DNA from: Muribaculaceae bacterium | Lineage (GTDB): Bacteria > Bacteroidota > Bacteroidia > Bacteroidales > Muribaculaceae | Direction of reading: 5' to 3' | Assembly: GCA_022509085.1 (NCBI GenBank) | Contig: JAFLTW010000008.1 | Span: 41,386 to 105,385 of the forward strand | Length of the DNA stretch: 64,000 nucleotides | In this document: piece by piece, positions 51,439 through 61,725 of the stretch | How the letters are laid out: the number at the start of each line of letters is the position of its first letter | Position numbering within the stretch: position 1 is the stretch's first letter | Notes under the pieces: model-generated | Told to the model about the DNA's origin: nothing | The model's database searches: none | The model's input: the letters and a program-made list of their open reading frames with translations, nothing else | Made by a program: the position numbers and the translations under genes

Positions 51439-53760
51439 TCAGAAGGGGTATCCAATTGCCAGATGGAACGCGAAGGCCTTCTTGAAGGGGATGTTGAAGT
51501 AGTGGGGTCCGGCGTCATACCATGGAGTATGGAGTCCGTAGCCAAGGTCGCCGCGTATCACCATCACACCGATGTCGACACGCAGGCCCACACCCGTGCC
51601 CAAGGCTATGTCGCGCAGGAAGGTCTTGCCCTCGAGCAGACCGCCGGGCCGCAGGGGGTCTTTCTTCAGCAACCAGATGTTGCCGGCGTCTACGAAGACG
51701 GCCCCATGGAGAATGCCGACGATTGGGAAGCGGTATTCCACGTTCATCTCGAGTTTGAACGTACCCGTCTGGTCGAAATAGCTGTCGCGCTCGCCTACCG
51801 GAGGCCTGTAGCTGCCGGGGCCGATGGAGCGTACAGTGAAGGCGCGTATGGAGTTGGCGCCTCCGATATAGAACTGTTCGGAATAGGGCACCTCCGACGA
51901 GTTGCCGTAGGCGTGTTCGGCACCGATGAGCACGCGGCTCACAATCCACTGGTCGCTCTTTGGGAAGAGGCGACGGCTGTAGACGAGTTGTGCCTGTCCC
52001 TTCACAAACTGCGAGAAGGGTGTGCCGAAGAGTTTCTTCTGCCCTTTCACGCCTGCCAGCGACCATATGCCGTCGAAGAGGTTGCCCGCCTCGGTGAATG
52101 TGCCGGTGAAGGTGATGCCGTTTATCTTTTCCCTTTCCAGGAATTTGTCGATTGTATAGGTGTAGCTGAGCTGTGGGATAAACTGGCTCTGGAAGCTGAG
52201 CGCCACGGAGGGGTTGAGGTTCATTATGGAGTCGAACTCGGTGGTGGTGCTCATCAGTTTGTTGTAGGTCAGCTTGAAGAGTGTCAGCGAACTGGAGGTG
52301 TTGCGTGTGGGTTTCCAGTCGTAGATGATTCCGGCGTTGAATTCGGCCATCTTGAAGTAGTGGGGCCGGTTGAGTAGGTCGGCGCCGAGGGAGACCGTGG
52401 TCCAGTTGAGGTCGCGCTGCCGGCGCCGGATGAAGTTGGGGGCGAGCAGGCGCGGGAAGGCCACGGAGGCGGTGAGGCCGAACTCGTAGGAGTTGAAGAT
52501 GGAGCGGTTGGCTCCGGAGCCTGTCTGCCATTCATAGCTTGCGTTGAGCTTGAGGCTGAAGCGCTCGGCGCCTCCGAAGAGGTTGTTGTGTGTGAGGCCG
52601 AAGATGACTCCCGGGCCGAGGTAGCTGTTGGATTTTGACGTGGCGTTCACCTCTATCGAGGCCTCCATGGGGCGGTCGAAGCGGCAGGTGATGAAGACGT
52701 CCATCGTGGGATTGGTGGCCGAGGTGTCGGCGGGGAAAGGCTGAATCTCCACCGACTGGAATATGCCGAGGCGCGAGAGGCGCTCCTGAGTGCGGTCCAT
52801 GTCGCGCACGGAGAAGAGTCGACCCTCGCGGAAAGTGATGCAGCCCGGCACGAGGTTTTTGCGCAGATGGGCCGGCCTGTATACAATGAGTTCGCCGCGC
52901 TTGGTCTGGATGGTGTCCGGAATGCCGGGATGACGCTTGCTGCGGCGCTCCACAGTAGTGTAGACGTTGCCCACCTTATACTGCCTGAGAGCCACGGCCG
53001 GCACTGTGGGGTCGAGGTCCATCTTTATGGCGATGTGATGGGGTGTGATGAGGCTGTCGGCGTAAAACTGTATGTATTCCGGGCGGAAGTAGTAGTAGCC
53101 TCGGTTGCGCAGGCGGTTGGTGATGTTGATTCTCACGTCGCTGAGGGAGTCTACACAGAAGATGCTGCCCTTCTGCAGGTAGGGGTTCCTCATGGCAAGG
53201 GAGTCTATGAAGTGGGTTATGGGGTCGTCGGGCCGGTCTATGTAGATTATGGAGTCGATGGGGTACGGCTCTGATACGTTGACGGTGTAGTCGATGCGGG
53301 CCTTCTTGGGGTTTTTCTTGTCGTAGATGAGCTCGTAATGTGCCGTTGAGCCGAAATACCCGTTGTCGGCCAGGATTTTCTCCATCATGTCTGTGCGCAC
53401 CTGCGGACGCACGTCGCTGATGAGCACGGGCTGAGCCACGAGGTTACGGTAGAGCCAGCCCTTGAGACCCTTGGCGTCGGGGTCCCAGTTGTTGTAGACC
53501 CAAAGGCCGATGGGGAACGGGGTGCGGACGTATGGCGACATGAAGGGCATCGGGTTGTTGGGCTTGACGTCGATTGTGCTCTTCAGCTCGCCTACGAGTG
53601 CGTCGGGGAGTTTCTCGCCTTCAGAGGGGTTGATCGTCACCTTTTTCACCCCGGTGTAGAGCACCTCGCCGTCGGTGAGGCGGCGTGTGGTGGAGCAGCC
53701 TGCTGCCAGGATGAGGAGCAGGAGTGCTGCCAGGGCTATGAGAGGCGACTTGCGGTGCAT
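51439..53760 (-). CDS. tamL: TamL, lipoprotein form of the BamA/TamA outer membrane protein
   Basis: A 773-residue outer membrane barrel with POTRA domains. The signal peptide ends in the lipobox LAAGC (Cys22), unlike TamA, which is typical of Bacteroidetes TamL. N-terminal POTRA-like regions (about 30-410) include GEVLYTGVKKVTINPSEGE and GCITFREGRLFSVRDMDRTQ. The barrel part contains FYIGGANSIRAFTVRSIGPG and ends in LAIGYPF with the C-terminal aromatic signal. With the adjacent TamB it likely delivers lipids or proteins to the outer membrane. 44 bases after tamB. Confidence 0.87.
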   Translation of the reverse strand: MHRKSPLIALAALLLLILAAGCSTTRRLTDGEVLYTGVKKVTINPSEGEKLPDALVGELKSTIDVKPNNPMPFMSPYVRTPFPIGLWVYNNWDPDAKGLKGWLYRNLVAQPVLISDVRPQVRTDMMEKILADNGYFGSTAHYELIYDKKNPKKARIDYTVNVSEPYPIDSIIYIDRPDDPITHFIDSLAMRNPYLQKGSIFCVDSLSDVRINITNRLRNRGYYYFRPEYIQFYADSLITPHHIAIKMDLDPTVPAVALRQYKVGNVYTTVERRSKRHPGIPDTIQTKRGELIVYRPAHLRKNLVPGCITFREGRLFSVRDMDRTQERLSRLGIFQSVEIQPFPADTSATNPTMDVFITCRFDRPMEASIEVNATSKSNSYLGPGVIFGLTHNNLFGGAERFSLKLNASYEWQTGSGANRSIFNSYEFGLTASVAFPRLLAPNFIRRRQRDLNWTTVSLGADLLNRPHYFKMAEFNAGIIYDWKPTRNTSSSLTLFKLTYNKLMSTTTEFDSIMNLNPSVALSFQSQFIPQLSYTYTIDKFLEREKINGITFTGTFTEAGNLFDGIWSLAGVKGQKKLFGTPFSQFVKGQAQLVYSRRLFPKSDQWIVSRVLIGAEHAYGNSSEVPYSEQFYIGGANSIRAFTVRSIGPGSYRPPVGERDSYFDQTGTFKLEMNVEYRFPIVGILHGAVFVDAGNIWLLKKDPLRPGGLLEGKTFLRDIALGTGVGLRVDIGVMVIRGDLGYGLHTPWYDAGPHYFNIPFKKAFAFHLAIGYPF

Positions 53761-53804
53761 ATGCTTTGGTGTGGGGGTGGTTAAAAGCTTGTCGTGTGGC
53801 GGGA

Positions 53805-56800
53805 TTAGAGTTCTTTAGGGATGAGAGAGTCGGAGGCGGCCGTATCAGGCGGGAGGGTCACTACAGGGGCCTTTTTGCGTCGGCGGTTTTTGAAGAAGCT
53901 CTTGAAGTCGCCTATCTTGCGTTTGTAGACGAAACCGGCGCCCATCTCGGTGATCTCGCCCTCGAGGATGCTCTCGTAGCCGTTGTGGCGGAAGAGCTTT
54001 AGCAGCATTGTCTGGCTCTGTGTCTGGCGCAGAATGTATTCGAAGGAGATGTCGCTGATGAGGTTTTGGGTCAGGTTGTCGTCGGCCGAGGCATCGGTGG
54101 AATAGTTGCCTCCAACGGAAATCTTGAAGCGGTTGTTGAAGAGTGACTTGGAGAGCTGGTAGCTGTAGCTTGTGGCCGTGGATTGCTGGCCGTCGTTGGT
54201 GAGGTCATACTGGTTGACGCCAAACGAGAGGTCTACGCCGCGAATATTCTTGGCAGCCCAAGAATTGAGTTGCGCGGTAAGGAAGTTATAGACATTCCCG
54301 GTGAGCGGCCCGGCATTGGTGGAGATGCCTCCTGCGGAGTACTGGCCGGTGATGAGAAGGTTCATCGCGGCGGAGTTGCGCTGGTCGGCGCTCATGCCCT
54401 GAAGCTGGTTTTCGATTGTCATGTCGTCGTCGGTACCCAGGTCAAACATAAGGTTCGGGGCATTGAGAGTGCCCGAGATGCTGAGTTTGACAAGGAAGTT
54501 TACCAGGCGGGAGTTGCCTCCGTCTTGCGACACGCTCACCTTCATGGTGTCCGTGGCCTTGATGTTGAGCACGGGATTCATCATAGGTCCGTTGAAGAGT
54601 ACGTAGCTCGAGGGGTCGAACACGAATTCCTTCTCGCCGATTACGGGCACGTTGTAGCGTGCGAAGCCGTTGCCGGTGTTGATCTGTCCGTTGAGTGTTA
54701 TGTCGCCCATGAAGTTGCGGTAAAGGTTTACGCTGCCGGAGGGCGACAGTTGCACGCGGTCGGTGCCGTTGTTTGAGAGCAGCACGGTCACCATTGCTCC
54801 GGGAGTGATGCCCACGGTGGCCTGCACCCGCATGAACACCTCCTGGGGCACTTCGGGCTTGAATGTGGTGGTGTCGGAGAAATTGACGAATTTCACCACG
54901 TCGGTGTTCTTCTCGCCCTGGATTGCGGTGTTGGCGTCGGGGATGGCGTATGTTACGTCGGTTGAGCCAAGGATGTTGAGGTTGGCGTTGGCGGTGAAGT
55001 GGGTCATGGGGCCTTTTGCGGAGGCCGTGAGGTTGAGGAAGAGTTTGCCGTAGATGTCGCTTCCGGCGCGGCGGTCGTTGCCGATGAGCTGGAAGTTGTT
55101 TGCGTTGGCGTTGATGTCGAGCTGAATGTCGGTGAGGGATGAGGCGTCGATGGTGCCGTCGATGGTGAGGGGGTTGGAGTTGGCTCCCCAGATGTCGAAG
55201 TTGTTGAACCGCACCACGTTGTTGGTTACGGTGAGGGGTTCGCTGTCAAACTTGAGCGTAGATCCCATTATCGGGAGATAGACGGCTACGGAGTCGCAGG
55301 CGATGCTGCCGTTGAGTATCGGCTTGGTGAAGCCTCCGGAGAGGTCCATGTCGCCGGAGACGGTGCCCTGCAACGATGCGACGTCGTTGCCCAGGAAGGG
55401 GTTGGCGGCCGCGAGTGGGAACTTGTCAAGATTGAGTTTCACGTATTCGGGCTCGAGCCCCTGCTCGCCGGTGATGAGTTTGCTCGATACGGTGAGGGCC
55501 TTGCGGTGGTCTACGGCCAGGGATACTGCCAGGTCGTAGGTGCCGTCGAGGTCCATGGAGGCCTGGAGGGAGAGGTTGAGGTCGTCTACCTTTGTCTTGT
55601 TGTAGGTGAAGTCGGAGATGCCGAGCCGCCCTACGCCTACGATCTCCTTGCCGTCGTAGCGGGCACGGATGTCGGAGTTGATGGTGGCCGTGAGGGGCGG
55701 GGCCGTCACCGACATCTGCAGGAATTCCTGGAGGTGGATGTTAGTGAGCTTGACGTGGAGCTCTTGGAGATCGTCGGCGCCTGTTCGCGTCTCGAGCAGT
55801 ATCGCGCTCTCGTTGCTCTGGGCCTCGAGGTCGGCTTCCACGTGATAGTTCTTGAGGTTGAGGTCCACGTAGTTGTCGGGGTTGAGGGTCCAGGGCCTGT
55901 AGCCTATCATGGCGTTGAGAGGTGTGAAGTGGACTGTGACGATGCTGTCGGTCATGGCGGCGGTAAGTCCGAGGCGGTAGCCGTTCTCTCCCTTGAGGTT
56001 ATACTGGTTGAGGTAGGCCGAGACGCGGTTGGAGCCCACGTATCCGTTGAGGTTGACGTCTGCGAATTCGTCGAGTGTGCCGGGCTGGTTGCCTATGTGG
56101 AGCCGGTAGTCGAGCAGATAGTTGCGCTGTTTGAGGCCGAGGGTTATCGTGTCGATGTTGACGGAGGCCGTCTGCAGGCCGAGCACGTCGGCATATCCGG
56201 TTATTATGGAGTCGTTGCGCAGGTCGAGAGCCACGGAGTCGAGGGCGATTCCCGAGGGTGAGAGCACCTGTTCGAGCAGTCCTCTTCCGGGGGCGTTTAC
56301 GCTGAGGTCAAACTTAGGCAGCAGTTGCTGTATGGAGTCTACCATAAGTTCGCGACGGTCTATCTGTCTCACGGCCACGTCGGCCGCACCGGTGAATTTC
56401 TCCACCACTTGGCGGAGGTTTTCAGGGCTGTTGAAGGCCAGTCGTGTGTCCTGGCAGTCCACGTCGAGCGATACGGTCTCTTCCGTTGCCAGCAGCTTGG
56501 CTTCCACGCCCTTCGGCATGTGGATGATCTGGTCGGGCAGGTTCCAGTCGAGGTTGTTGACGGTGAGGTCTACGTCGTAGAGCCATTTCTCGGGCTGAGC
56601 CGTGCCGTCGAGGTAGACGTCAAACGAGCCTTTGTTGGGCAGCGAGTCGAGGCCGAGGGCCTGGAGGTCGAGATGACGGCAGTGGAGGGAGCCCGTGGCG
56701 GAATAGTTGTCGGGGTAGATGTCGCCTTTAAGGTCAAGGCTGAGGTCGGCCACGCTGTTGGGAGAGGTGAGGGTCACGTCGTAGGCATGGTTGGCCAGGG

Positions 56801-58751
56801 TGGCTGCCAGTGAAATGTCGCGCAGCGATTGCCCCTTGTATTGAAGTTCGTGGAGAGCGAGGTTGATGTCGGTGGCGGCCTTTGGCGATGTGGGGTTGAA
56901 GCCGTCGCCTGTGGCCTGTAGGGTTGCGTCTACATTGCCAATGCCGAGGTCCGGGAGGAAATAGGCAACGTTGAGGTCGTGGATGTCGAGGTTGGCGTTA
57001 TAGGCCTCGGAGTTGAGGTTTACGCGTCCCTTGGCGGCAATGTCGCCCTGGGGGGTGAGCAGCGCCAGGTCGGCGTTGTAGGCGCCGCGGTCGGCACCGG
57101 CCTCGCCCTCGATGGAGAGGGAGGGCACTTTGAATCCGAGGTCGCCTGTGAAGTGCTCCACGAGCGAGGGGTCGGTGAGCTCGCCGTCGATATTGAGGTG
57201 GGCCACGAGGTTTTTGATGTCGAGGGGATTGCGGGCATAACCCGATGCGCGGAGGCTAAGCGCGGATGGCACTGCGAGGTCGAACGTCGAGAGGTCGACG
57301 TCCGAGAGGCGTCCGTGTGCGTCGATGAGCAGATGGATGGGCCTGTTGGGGAGCAGACGGGTATACTGGCCCAGAGCCGGCATGAAGGCTACCACGTCCG
57401 GAAGCCCGATGTTGAGGTTGGCGGAGATGTCGACCGGCGCATCCGGCTTGAGCTCCATCAGGGCGAAGGGGATTCCGGCAGTGACGTCGAGGCGCGAGTA
57501 GGGGGTGAATACTCTGAGCGAGTCGAGAGAGATGCCGGCCGAGTCGAGGGCCACGGTGCCATGGCCTTCCGTGATCTGGAGTCCGCAGCGCTCGCGGGCC
57601 TCGAGGCGTGTTATGGGGAGGCGGAGGGTAGCGGCCTCGTTGTAGAAGTTGTCGATGGCCACGTTGATGCCCGAGAGCTGGAGATAGTTGGCGTCAAAGC
57701 CCGGCTGGGGCGTTGCGCCGGCTATGCCGTAGAGGCCGCTGAAATTGCTGATGCTCACCGTCTTGCCCTCTATCACCATGGGCGGCGACTCCACTGAGGT
57801 GGTGTCGACGGGCGCTGGATGGGCGGCGATGTATTCCGGGGTGGGGGTAAGAAACTTGAAGTCACCTCCGTTGGCCAGCAGCTCGTCGGCAGTGATGCGG
57901 GATGTCTCGAGGTTGATCAGGCCGTTGGTGAGGCGCAGGTTGTCGGCAAAGATGGCCAGGGTGTCGATGGTGGGGAGCGACGACATTCCGAAGCGGATAC
58001 GGGTGCCGTCGAGCTCGCCGATGCGTATCTTGAAGGGAGTGGAGGTGGTGTCTTGCGGGGTGGGTTTCTTCTTCCAGACATCGAGATACATCTGGATGTC
58101 GGCGTCGCATATGGTGGCCTTGTTGAGGTCGATGTCGCTCTCCTTGATGCTCACGGAGCTTTTGTCGTCTACCTCGAGGAAGCCGGCCCTGATTGTCATT
58201 ATCATGGAAGTGTCGGGGGAGGCGAGACGGTAGTAGGCGTCCTTGAGCATGAGGCGGTCAACGTCTACATCGAGTTTGAACAGGGGGAGGAGCTTCACGT
58301 CGACGATGGCCTCGCGGGCGCTCACCATGGTGTCGCCAGAGGCTTCAACGATCGAGAGGTCTTGCAGGGAGAGGTCGAGGGGGAACTTGAGGCGGAACTT
58401 ACCGATAGAGATGTCCATGCCCGTAGACTTCCTCACTTCATTTTCAGCAATCTTCACCACAAGGTTTTGCACCGGTGGGATGTAGAGAAGGAAGGGGAGG
58501 ATAATCACGAAGATGATGATGCCGAACAGGGTCTTTAGCGTTCGCCTGAGCCATGTTGGCCTGATCAGATGGTGCTTGGGAACCTTGCCTCCCTTGCAGG
58601 GCTGCGGCTGGGGAGAGGACGCGACGCCGGCGGCAGGCGCCTGTGGCGTCTGCTCCTGCTGGCTCTCGGGGCGCAGGTCGGAGCCTCCCGGAGCGGGTGG
58701 CGTTTGCGGAGCCGGAGCCGGCTGTTTGCTGTCGTCGTTGTCGTCCATCAC
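53805..58751 (-). CDS. tamB: TamB, translocation and assembly module (DUF490)
   Basis: A 1648-residue protein. A Pro/Gln-rich cytoplasmic N-terminus (1-65, PAPAPQTPPAPGGS) precedes one membrane helix at about 76-92. A very long beta-taco (groove) part fills the periplasm. The DUF490 C-terminus (about 1300-1600) contains FNLTASAKGPMTHF and the RNSAAMNLLITGQYSAGG region and ends near KEL. TamB-type proteins bridge the membranes and move phospholipid or help outer membrane assembly. It overlaps vanZ by 4 bases (ATGA). The Pro-rich cytosolic part is longer than usual. Confidence 0.93.
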   Translation of the reverse strand: MMDDNDDSKQPAPAPQTPPAPGGSDLRPESQQEQTPQAPAAGVASSPQPQPCKGGKVPKHHLIRPTWLRRTLKTLFGIIIFVIILPFLLYIPPVQNLVVKIAENEVRKSTGMDISIGKFRLKFPLDLSLQDLSIVEASGDTMVSAREAIVDVKLLPLFKLDVDVDRLMLKDAYYRLASPDTSMIMTIRAGFLEVDDKSSVSIKESDIDLNKATICDADIQMYLDVWKKKPTPQDTTSTPFKIRIGELDGTRIRFGMSSLPTIDTLAIFADNLRLTNGLINLETSRITADELLANGGDFKFLTPTPEYIAAHPAPVDTTSVESPPMVIEGKTVSISNFSGLYGIAGATPQPGFDANYLQLSGINVAIDNFYNEAATLRLPITRLEARERCGLQITEGHGTVALDSAGISLDSLRVFTPYSRLDVTAGIPFALMELKPDAPVDISANLNIGLPDVVAFMPALGQYTRLLPNRPIHLLIDAHGRLSDVDLSTFDLAVPSALSLRASGYARNPLDIKNLVAHLNIDGELTDPSLVEHFTGDLGFKVPSLSIEGEAGADRGAYNADLALLTPQGDIAAKGRVNLNSEAYNANLDIHDLNVAYFLPDLGIGNVDATLQATGDGFNPTSPKAATDINLALHELQYKGQSLRDISLAATLANHAYDVTLTSPNSVADLSLDLKGDIYPDNYSATGSLHCRHLDLQALGLDSLPNKGSFDVYLDGTAQPEKWLYDVDLTVNNLDWNLPDQIIHMPKGVEAKLLATEETVSLDVDCQDTRLAFNSPENLRQVVEKFTGAADVAVRQIDRRELMVDSIQQLLPKFDLSVNAPGRGLLEQVLSPSGIALDSVALDLRNDSIITGYADVLGLQTASVNIDTITLGLKQRNYLLDYRLHIGNQPGTLDEFADVNLNGYVGSNRVSAYLNQYNLKGENGYRLGLTAAMTDSIVTVHFTPLNAMIGYRPWTLNPDNYVDLNLKNYHVEADLEAQSNESAILLETRTGADDLQELHVKLTNIHLQEFLQMSVTAPPLTATINSDIRARYDGKEIVGVGRLGISDFTYNKTKVDDLNLSLQASMDLDGTYDLAVSLAVDHRKALTVSSKLITGEQGLEPEYVKLNLDKFPLAAANPFLGNDVASLQGTVSGDMDLSGGFTKPILNGSIACDSVAVYLPIMGSTLKFDSEPLTVTNNVVRFNNFDIWGANSNPLTIDGTIDASSLTDIQLDINANANNFQLIGNDRRAGSDIYGKLFLNLTASAKGPMTHFTANANLNILGSTDVTYAIPDANTAIQGEKNTDVVKFVNFSDTTTFKPEVPQEVFMRVQATVGITPGAMVTVLLSNNGTDRVQLSPSGSVNLYRNFMGDITLNGQINTGNGFARYNVPVIGEKEFVFDPSSYVLFNGPMMNPVLNIKATDTMKVSVSQDGGNSRLVNFLVKLSISGTLNAPNLMFDLGTDDDMTIENQLQGMSADQRNSAAMNLLITGQYSAGGISTNAGPLTGNVYNFLTAQLNSWAAKNIRGVDLSFGVNQYDLTNDGQQSTATSYSYQLSKSLFNNRFKISVGGNYSTDASADDNLTQNLISDISFEYILRQTQSQTMLLKLFRHNGYESILEGEITEMGAGFVYKRKIGDFKSFFKNRRRKKAPVVTLPPDTAASDSLIPKEL

Positions 58752-59170
58752 GCTGAGGCGTCAGAGTTGTCGGCGAAGAGTTTCTGCACCATCGCCCAGA
58801 TTCCGCCGGCGGCAATGGCGCCGGCGGTGTCGGCCAGGATGTCGAGAGTCTCGAACTCCCGGCCGAGCCCCATGGCCCGCTGCACGAGTTCGTCGCCGAG
58901 GCCGAAGAGGGCGCAGGCTATGGAGACGGCTCCCACCAGAGGGAGGGGGAGCATTGCCCATCGCCTGTGTTTCATCCATTCCAGCAACACCACAAACGTA
59001 AGGAAACCGAACATAACCATATGGATCACCTTGTCGGCGCCGGGTATGAGCGGCAGCTGGATGTCGCCGGCGGGATGCGGGGCGAGGGTAAGCCAGAGGA
59101 TGAGAGCTATGGTGAGGCCCGAAATCAACCCTGTGGGTATCTTCGCGATGAGTTTTCTGAACCTCTCCAT
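58748..59170 (-). CDS. VanZ family membrane protein
   Basis: A 140-residue VanZ-like protein with four hydrophobic segments (about 13-30, 45-62, 70-90 and 110-130), with the FAMILY pattern PAGDIQLPLIPGADKVIHM near the first loop and a later FETLDILADTAG. The function of this family is unclear. It is the first gene of the tamB operon (ATGA overlap) and has a -7 element at 59197-59204. Confidence 0.88.
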   Translation of the reverse strand: MERFRKLIAKIPTGLISGLTIALILWLTLAPHPAGDIQLPLIPGADKVIHMVMFGFLTFVVLLEWMKHRRWAMLPLPLVGAVSIACALFGLGDELVQRAMGLGREFETLDILADTAGAIAAGGIWAMVQKLFADNSDASA

Positions 59171-59196
59171 ATGTTGGCTTACCTCAAATCAAGACA

Positions 59197-59204
59197 CAAA
59201 GTTA
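59197..59204 (-). promoter_or_regulatory. Candidate -7 element of vanZ-tamB-tamL-folP-cdaA
   Basis: The minus strand reads TAACTTTG, 26 bases before the vanZ ATG. No TTTG at -33. Confidence 0.45.
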
Positions 59205-59222
59205 AGAAAAATTCGTGAAAAA

Positions 59223-60923
59223 TCAGTTGCCTGCAACGGTTTTTACGCCGTTGACCACATAGATGCCCCGAGGCAGCTTCTCAAGGTCGGCCCTGGAGGC
59301 GCCGGAAAGGAGCTTGACTCCGAGCATGTTGTAGACGTCAACGGTCTCATTCTCAGCGGCCGGGGAGCCTACGGAGTTCAAGACGTCGCCGATGGTGTAG
59401 CGGATTTTTGTCTCCGGCACAGGGATGATGTTGTAGGTGTTGAAATCTACCGTCATTCTGTCTCCCGGGATTGTTATCACATATTCCCCTTCGGCGGTAT
59501 ATGCCCGGTCGAACTGAATCTTCAGGAAAGAACCGAGTGTCCGCACCTGGTCGATGTCTTCATTGTCGTCAGTCACGGTTATCACCCCGCAGAGAAGCTG
59601 CTCCGTCTTTCCGTCGGGCAGTGTGAGCGCCACGTTCAGACCTCCTCCATACGTTACGGTTATCATCTCGCCGTAGAAATCATAAAGTGCATGGGGGTCT
59701 GTCTCCCTGATGCCCCACACCACGTTGCATTGGTCAAGATAGGGTACTTGCCCTTCTGCCGGGTCGCATACCATAACGGGGAGAGGCATGAGATTGTCTA
59801 TAACCATGTAGTTGAGGTAGAGAGGAAGGTTGTCGTTGATGGGTTTGCCGTCTACGAGTATGGCTCCTGCCGGCACTATTACCGTGTGCGGTCCGTTATA
59901 GACCTCATGGTCGAGCTTGAAGGAGAGGTGAACGGCATCCGAGCCTTCAAATGTGGTGGAAGTCGTAGTGTCGCCATATCCGAACGGCAGTTCGCCCTCC
60001 GCAGGGTCGGGAACAGCCTGAATGTCGAAGTATTTGTAATAGAGCTGGATTCCTTTCGGGTTGACGATGCTGATGTTTTTCCCGGCAAAGGTGATGCCCA
60101 GCCATTCGGTCAGCTCTTCGTTTGGCTGGGGGGAAAGGGTATAGTTGGAGATGAAGAAGGTGAAGTCGTCGCCCGGGAACATTACGCTGCCTTCCGGGGT
60201 ATTGATTCTCACCACGTCTTCAGCCAGAGCCAGAATGTATTCGCCCGGGGTATTGAAGGGTTGGTTGCCATTCTGCGAATTCTGCACCCTGATGATGAGT
60301 TTGCTGTCTCCCAGGGCAGTCTTCTCTCCTCCCGTCTCGATGGAGGCGATGTTGGCATGGCTGAAATTGGAGCCGCGGACACCGAACTTCACATCCTCGA
60401 GATTGTAATCCTGACCGGCTATTTCCACTCCACACCCGGGCCATTCTATCGACACTTCACTGAGGGTGATGTTGGTGGAGCCGCGACGGGGGGAGAGAAC
60501 GGGGTCGTCGGGCACTGATGCCTCTGTGCCCGGGAATGTCCAGTTTGCCGAAATCTCGCGGGAATCGGTATTGCCCGTGCGGAATGTACCGGCCTCGCAA
60601 ATAATATAGCCCCACTGCTCGAAGCCATAGAGATTTACGAAGGGGCGGTCGAGCGTGATGGTGGCTACCCTGCCGGAAGTGGTGACTGTAAATCCCCTTT
60701 GGGTTTCACTTATGGGGTACACCTTGTTGCCGAGGGTAATGTAGATCCCGTCGATGTTGTTGAGGGTCACATTGGAGCTGAAGGTGATGGTAATGGTGGA
60801 TATCTCCTTTATTTGGGCGTTGTTGGCCGGAGATATGGTCTGAGCCTTCGCGGGGAGGAGGATGGCGGCCATCATTATGGCTGCTGCCACGCGGAGGGAA
60901 GAAATTTTTGGGAAGTGTATCAT
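59223..60923 (-). CDS. Secreted protein with Ig-like repeats and a sorting-domain-like C-terminus
   Basis: A 566-residue exported protein. Signal peptide about 1-27 (ending PAKAQ). The first mature segment SPANNAQIKEISTITITFSS resembles a Big_5/CopC-like beta domain and similar patterns recur (SPRRGSTNITLSEVSIEW, DPAEGQVPYLDQCN). The C-terminus, NETVDVYNMLGVKLLS and KLPRGIYVVNGVKTVAGN, resembles a T9SS type A sorting domain. No catalytic motif is seen. It is the last gene after radC, with a 67-base gap. Confidence 0.7.
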   Translation of the reverse strand: MIHFPKISSLRVAAAIMMAAILLPAKAQTISPANNAQIKEISTITITFSSNVTLNNIDGIYITLGNKVYPISETQRGFTVTTSGRVATITLDRPFVNLYGFEQWGYIICEAGTFRTGNTDSREISANWTFPGTEASVPDDPVLSPRRGSTNITLSEVSIEWPGCGVEIAGQDYNLEDVKFGVRGSNFSHANIASIETGGEKTALGDSKLIIRVQNSQNGNQPFNTPGEYILALAEDVVRINTPEGSVMFPGDDFTFFISNYTLSPQPNEELTEWLGITFAGKNISIVNPKGIQLYYKYFDIQAVPDPAEGELPFGYGDTTTSTTFEGSDAVHLSFKLDHEVYNGPHTVIVPAGAILVDGKPINDNLPLYLNYMVIDNLMPLPVMVCDPAEGQVPYLDQCNVVWGIRETDPHALYDFYGEMITVTYGGGLNVALTLPDGKTEQLLCGVITVTDDNEDIDQVRTLGSFLKIQFDRAYTAEGEYVITIPGDRMTVDFNTYNIIPVPETKIRYTIGDVLNSVGSPAAENETVDVYNMLGVKLLSGASRADLEKLPRGIYVVNGVKTVAGN

Positions 60924-60990
60924 ATTAAGTAATGCAATTGGGTATTCTTGGGTGAGAGTTCGGGTTTTTGGTTTAGGTTTATTGAGCTTT

Positions 60991-61671
60991 TCAGGGTTGT
61001 TGGAGTTTTCCCTGGTCGGAGTATGAGTAATAGCTCTCCTGGGTCACGATCACGTGGTCGAGCATCTTGAGGCCGATGTATTTGCAGCCGTCGGCCAGCT
61101 GGCGGGTAATCTGGTCGTCCTGGGGGCTTGGTAGAATGTTGCCCGAGGGATGGTTGTGCACCATAATGACGCTTTCCACACCTGGGGTGATGAGCACCTG
61201 GCGCAGAATGTTCTTGAGGTCGAAGACGGTGGCCGTCGTTCCTCCGGAGGAGACGACACGGCGCTCTATCACGGCATTCTTGCGGTTGAGCAGAAGGATC
61301 CAGATGTGTTCGGTGGTGAGTGGCGCGGCCTCGGGTTGCATGTAGAGAAAGATGTCGGCGGCGCTCCGTATCACGACCCTGTCGCCCAGCTTCTCCATGT
61401 TGTATCGCCTCATGATCTCGAGCACGGCCTCGATCTGGAAGGCCTTCACCCGGCCGATGCCGGGGATGGTCATAAGCTCCTCACGCGTGCGCCTTTCGAG
61501 CACCTTGAGTTTCCCGTCGTTGCGTTTCATGATCTCGGCGGTGAGTTCGGTGATGGGCATACCCGGTTGCCCGATGCGCAGGATTATGGCGAGCAGCTCG
61601 GAGGGAGTAAGGGACTTGATGCCGTATTTTTCGGCTTTCTCGATGGGCGGCAGCTGGTCAGACTGAAACAT
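60991..61671 (-). CDS. radC: RadC family JAB domain protein
   Basis: A 226-residue RadC-like protein. The N-terminal helix-hairpin-helix region (ELMTIPGIGRVKAFQIEAVLE near 85) is followed by a JAB/MPN domain with the metal motif VHNHPSGNILPSPQD and downstream Asp. The family was named for DNA repair, but its real role is uncertain. Lies 54 bases after the glycosyltransferase. Confidence 0.93.
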   Translation of the reverse strand: MFQSDQLPPIEKAEKYGIKSLTPSELLAIILRIGQPGMPITELTAEIMKRNDGKLKVLERRTREELMTIPGIGRVKAFQIEAVLEIMRRYNMEKLGDRVVIRSAADIFLYMQPEAAPLTTEHIWILLLNRKNAVIERRVVSSGGTTATVFDLKNILRQVLITPGVESVIMVHNHPSGNILPSPQDDQITRQLADGCKYIGLKMLDHVIVTQESYYSYSDQGKLQQP

Positions 61672-61725
61672 GGCTTCGGAGCGGTAAGTGGGGGTATATG
61701 TTTATTGGAATTTGGAGCCGGAGCG

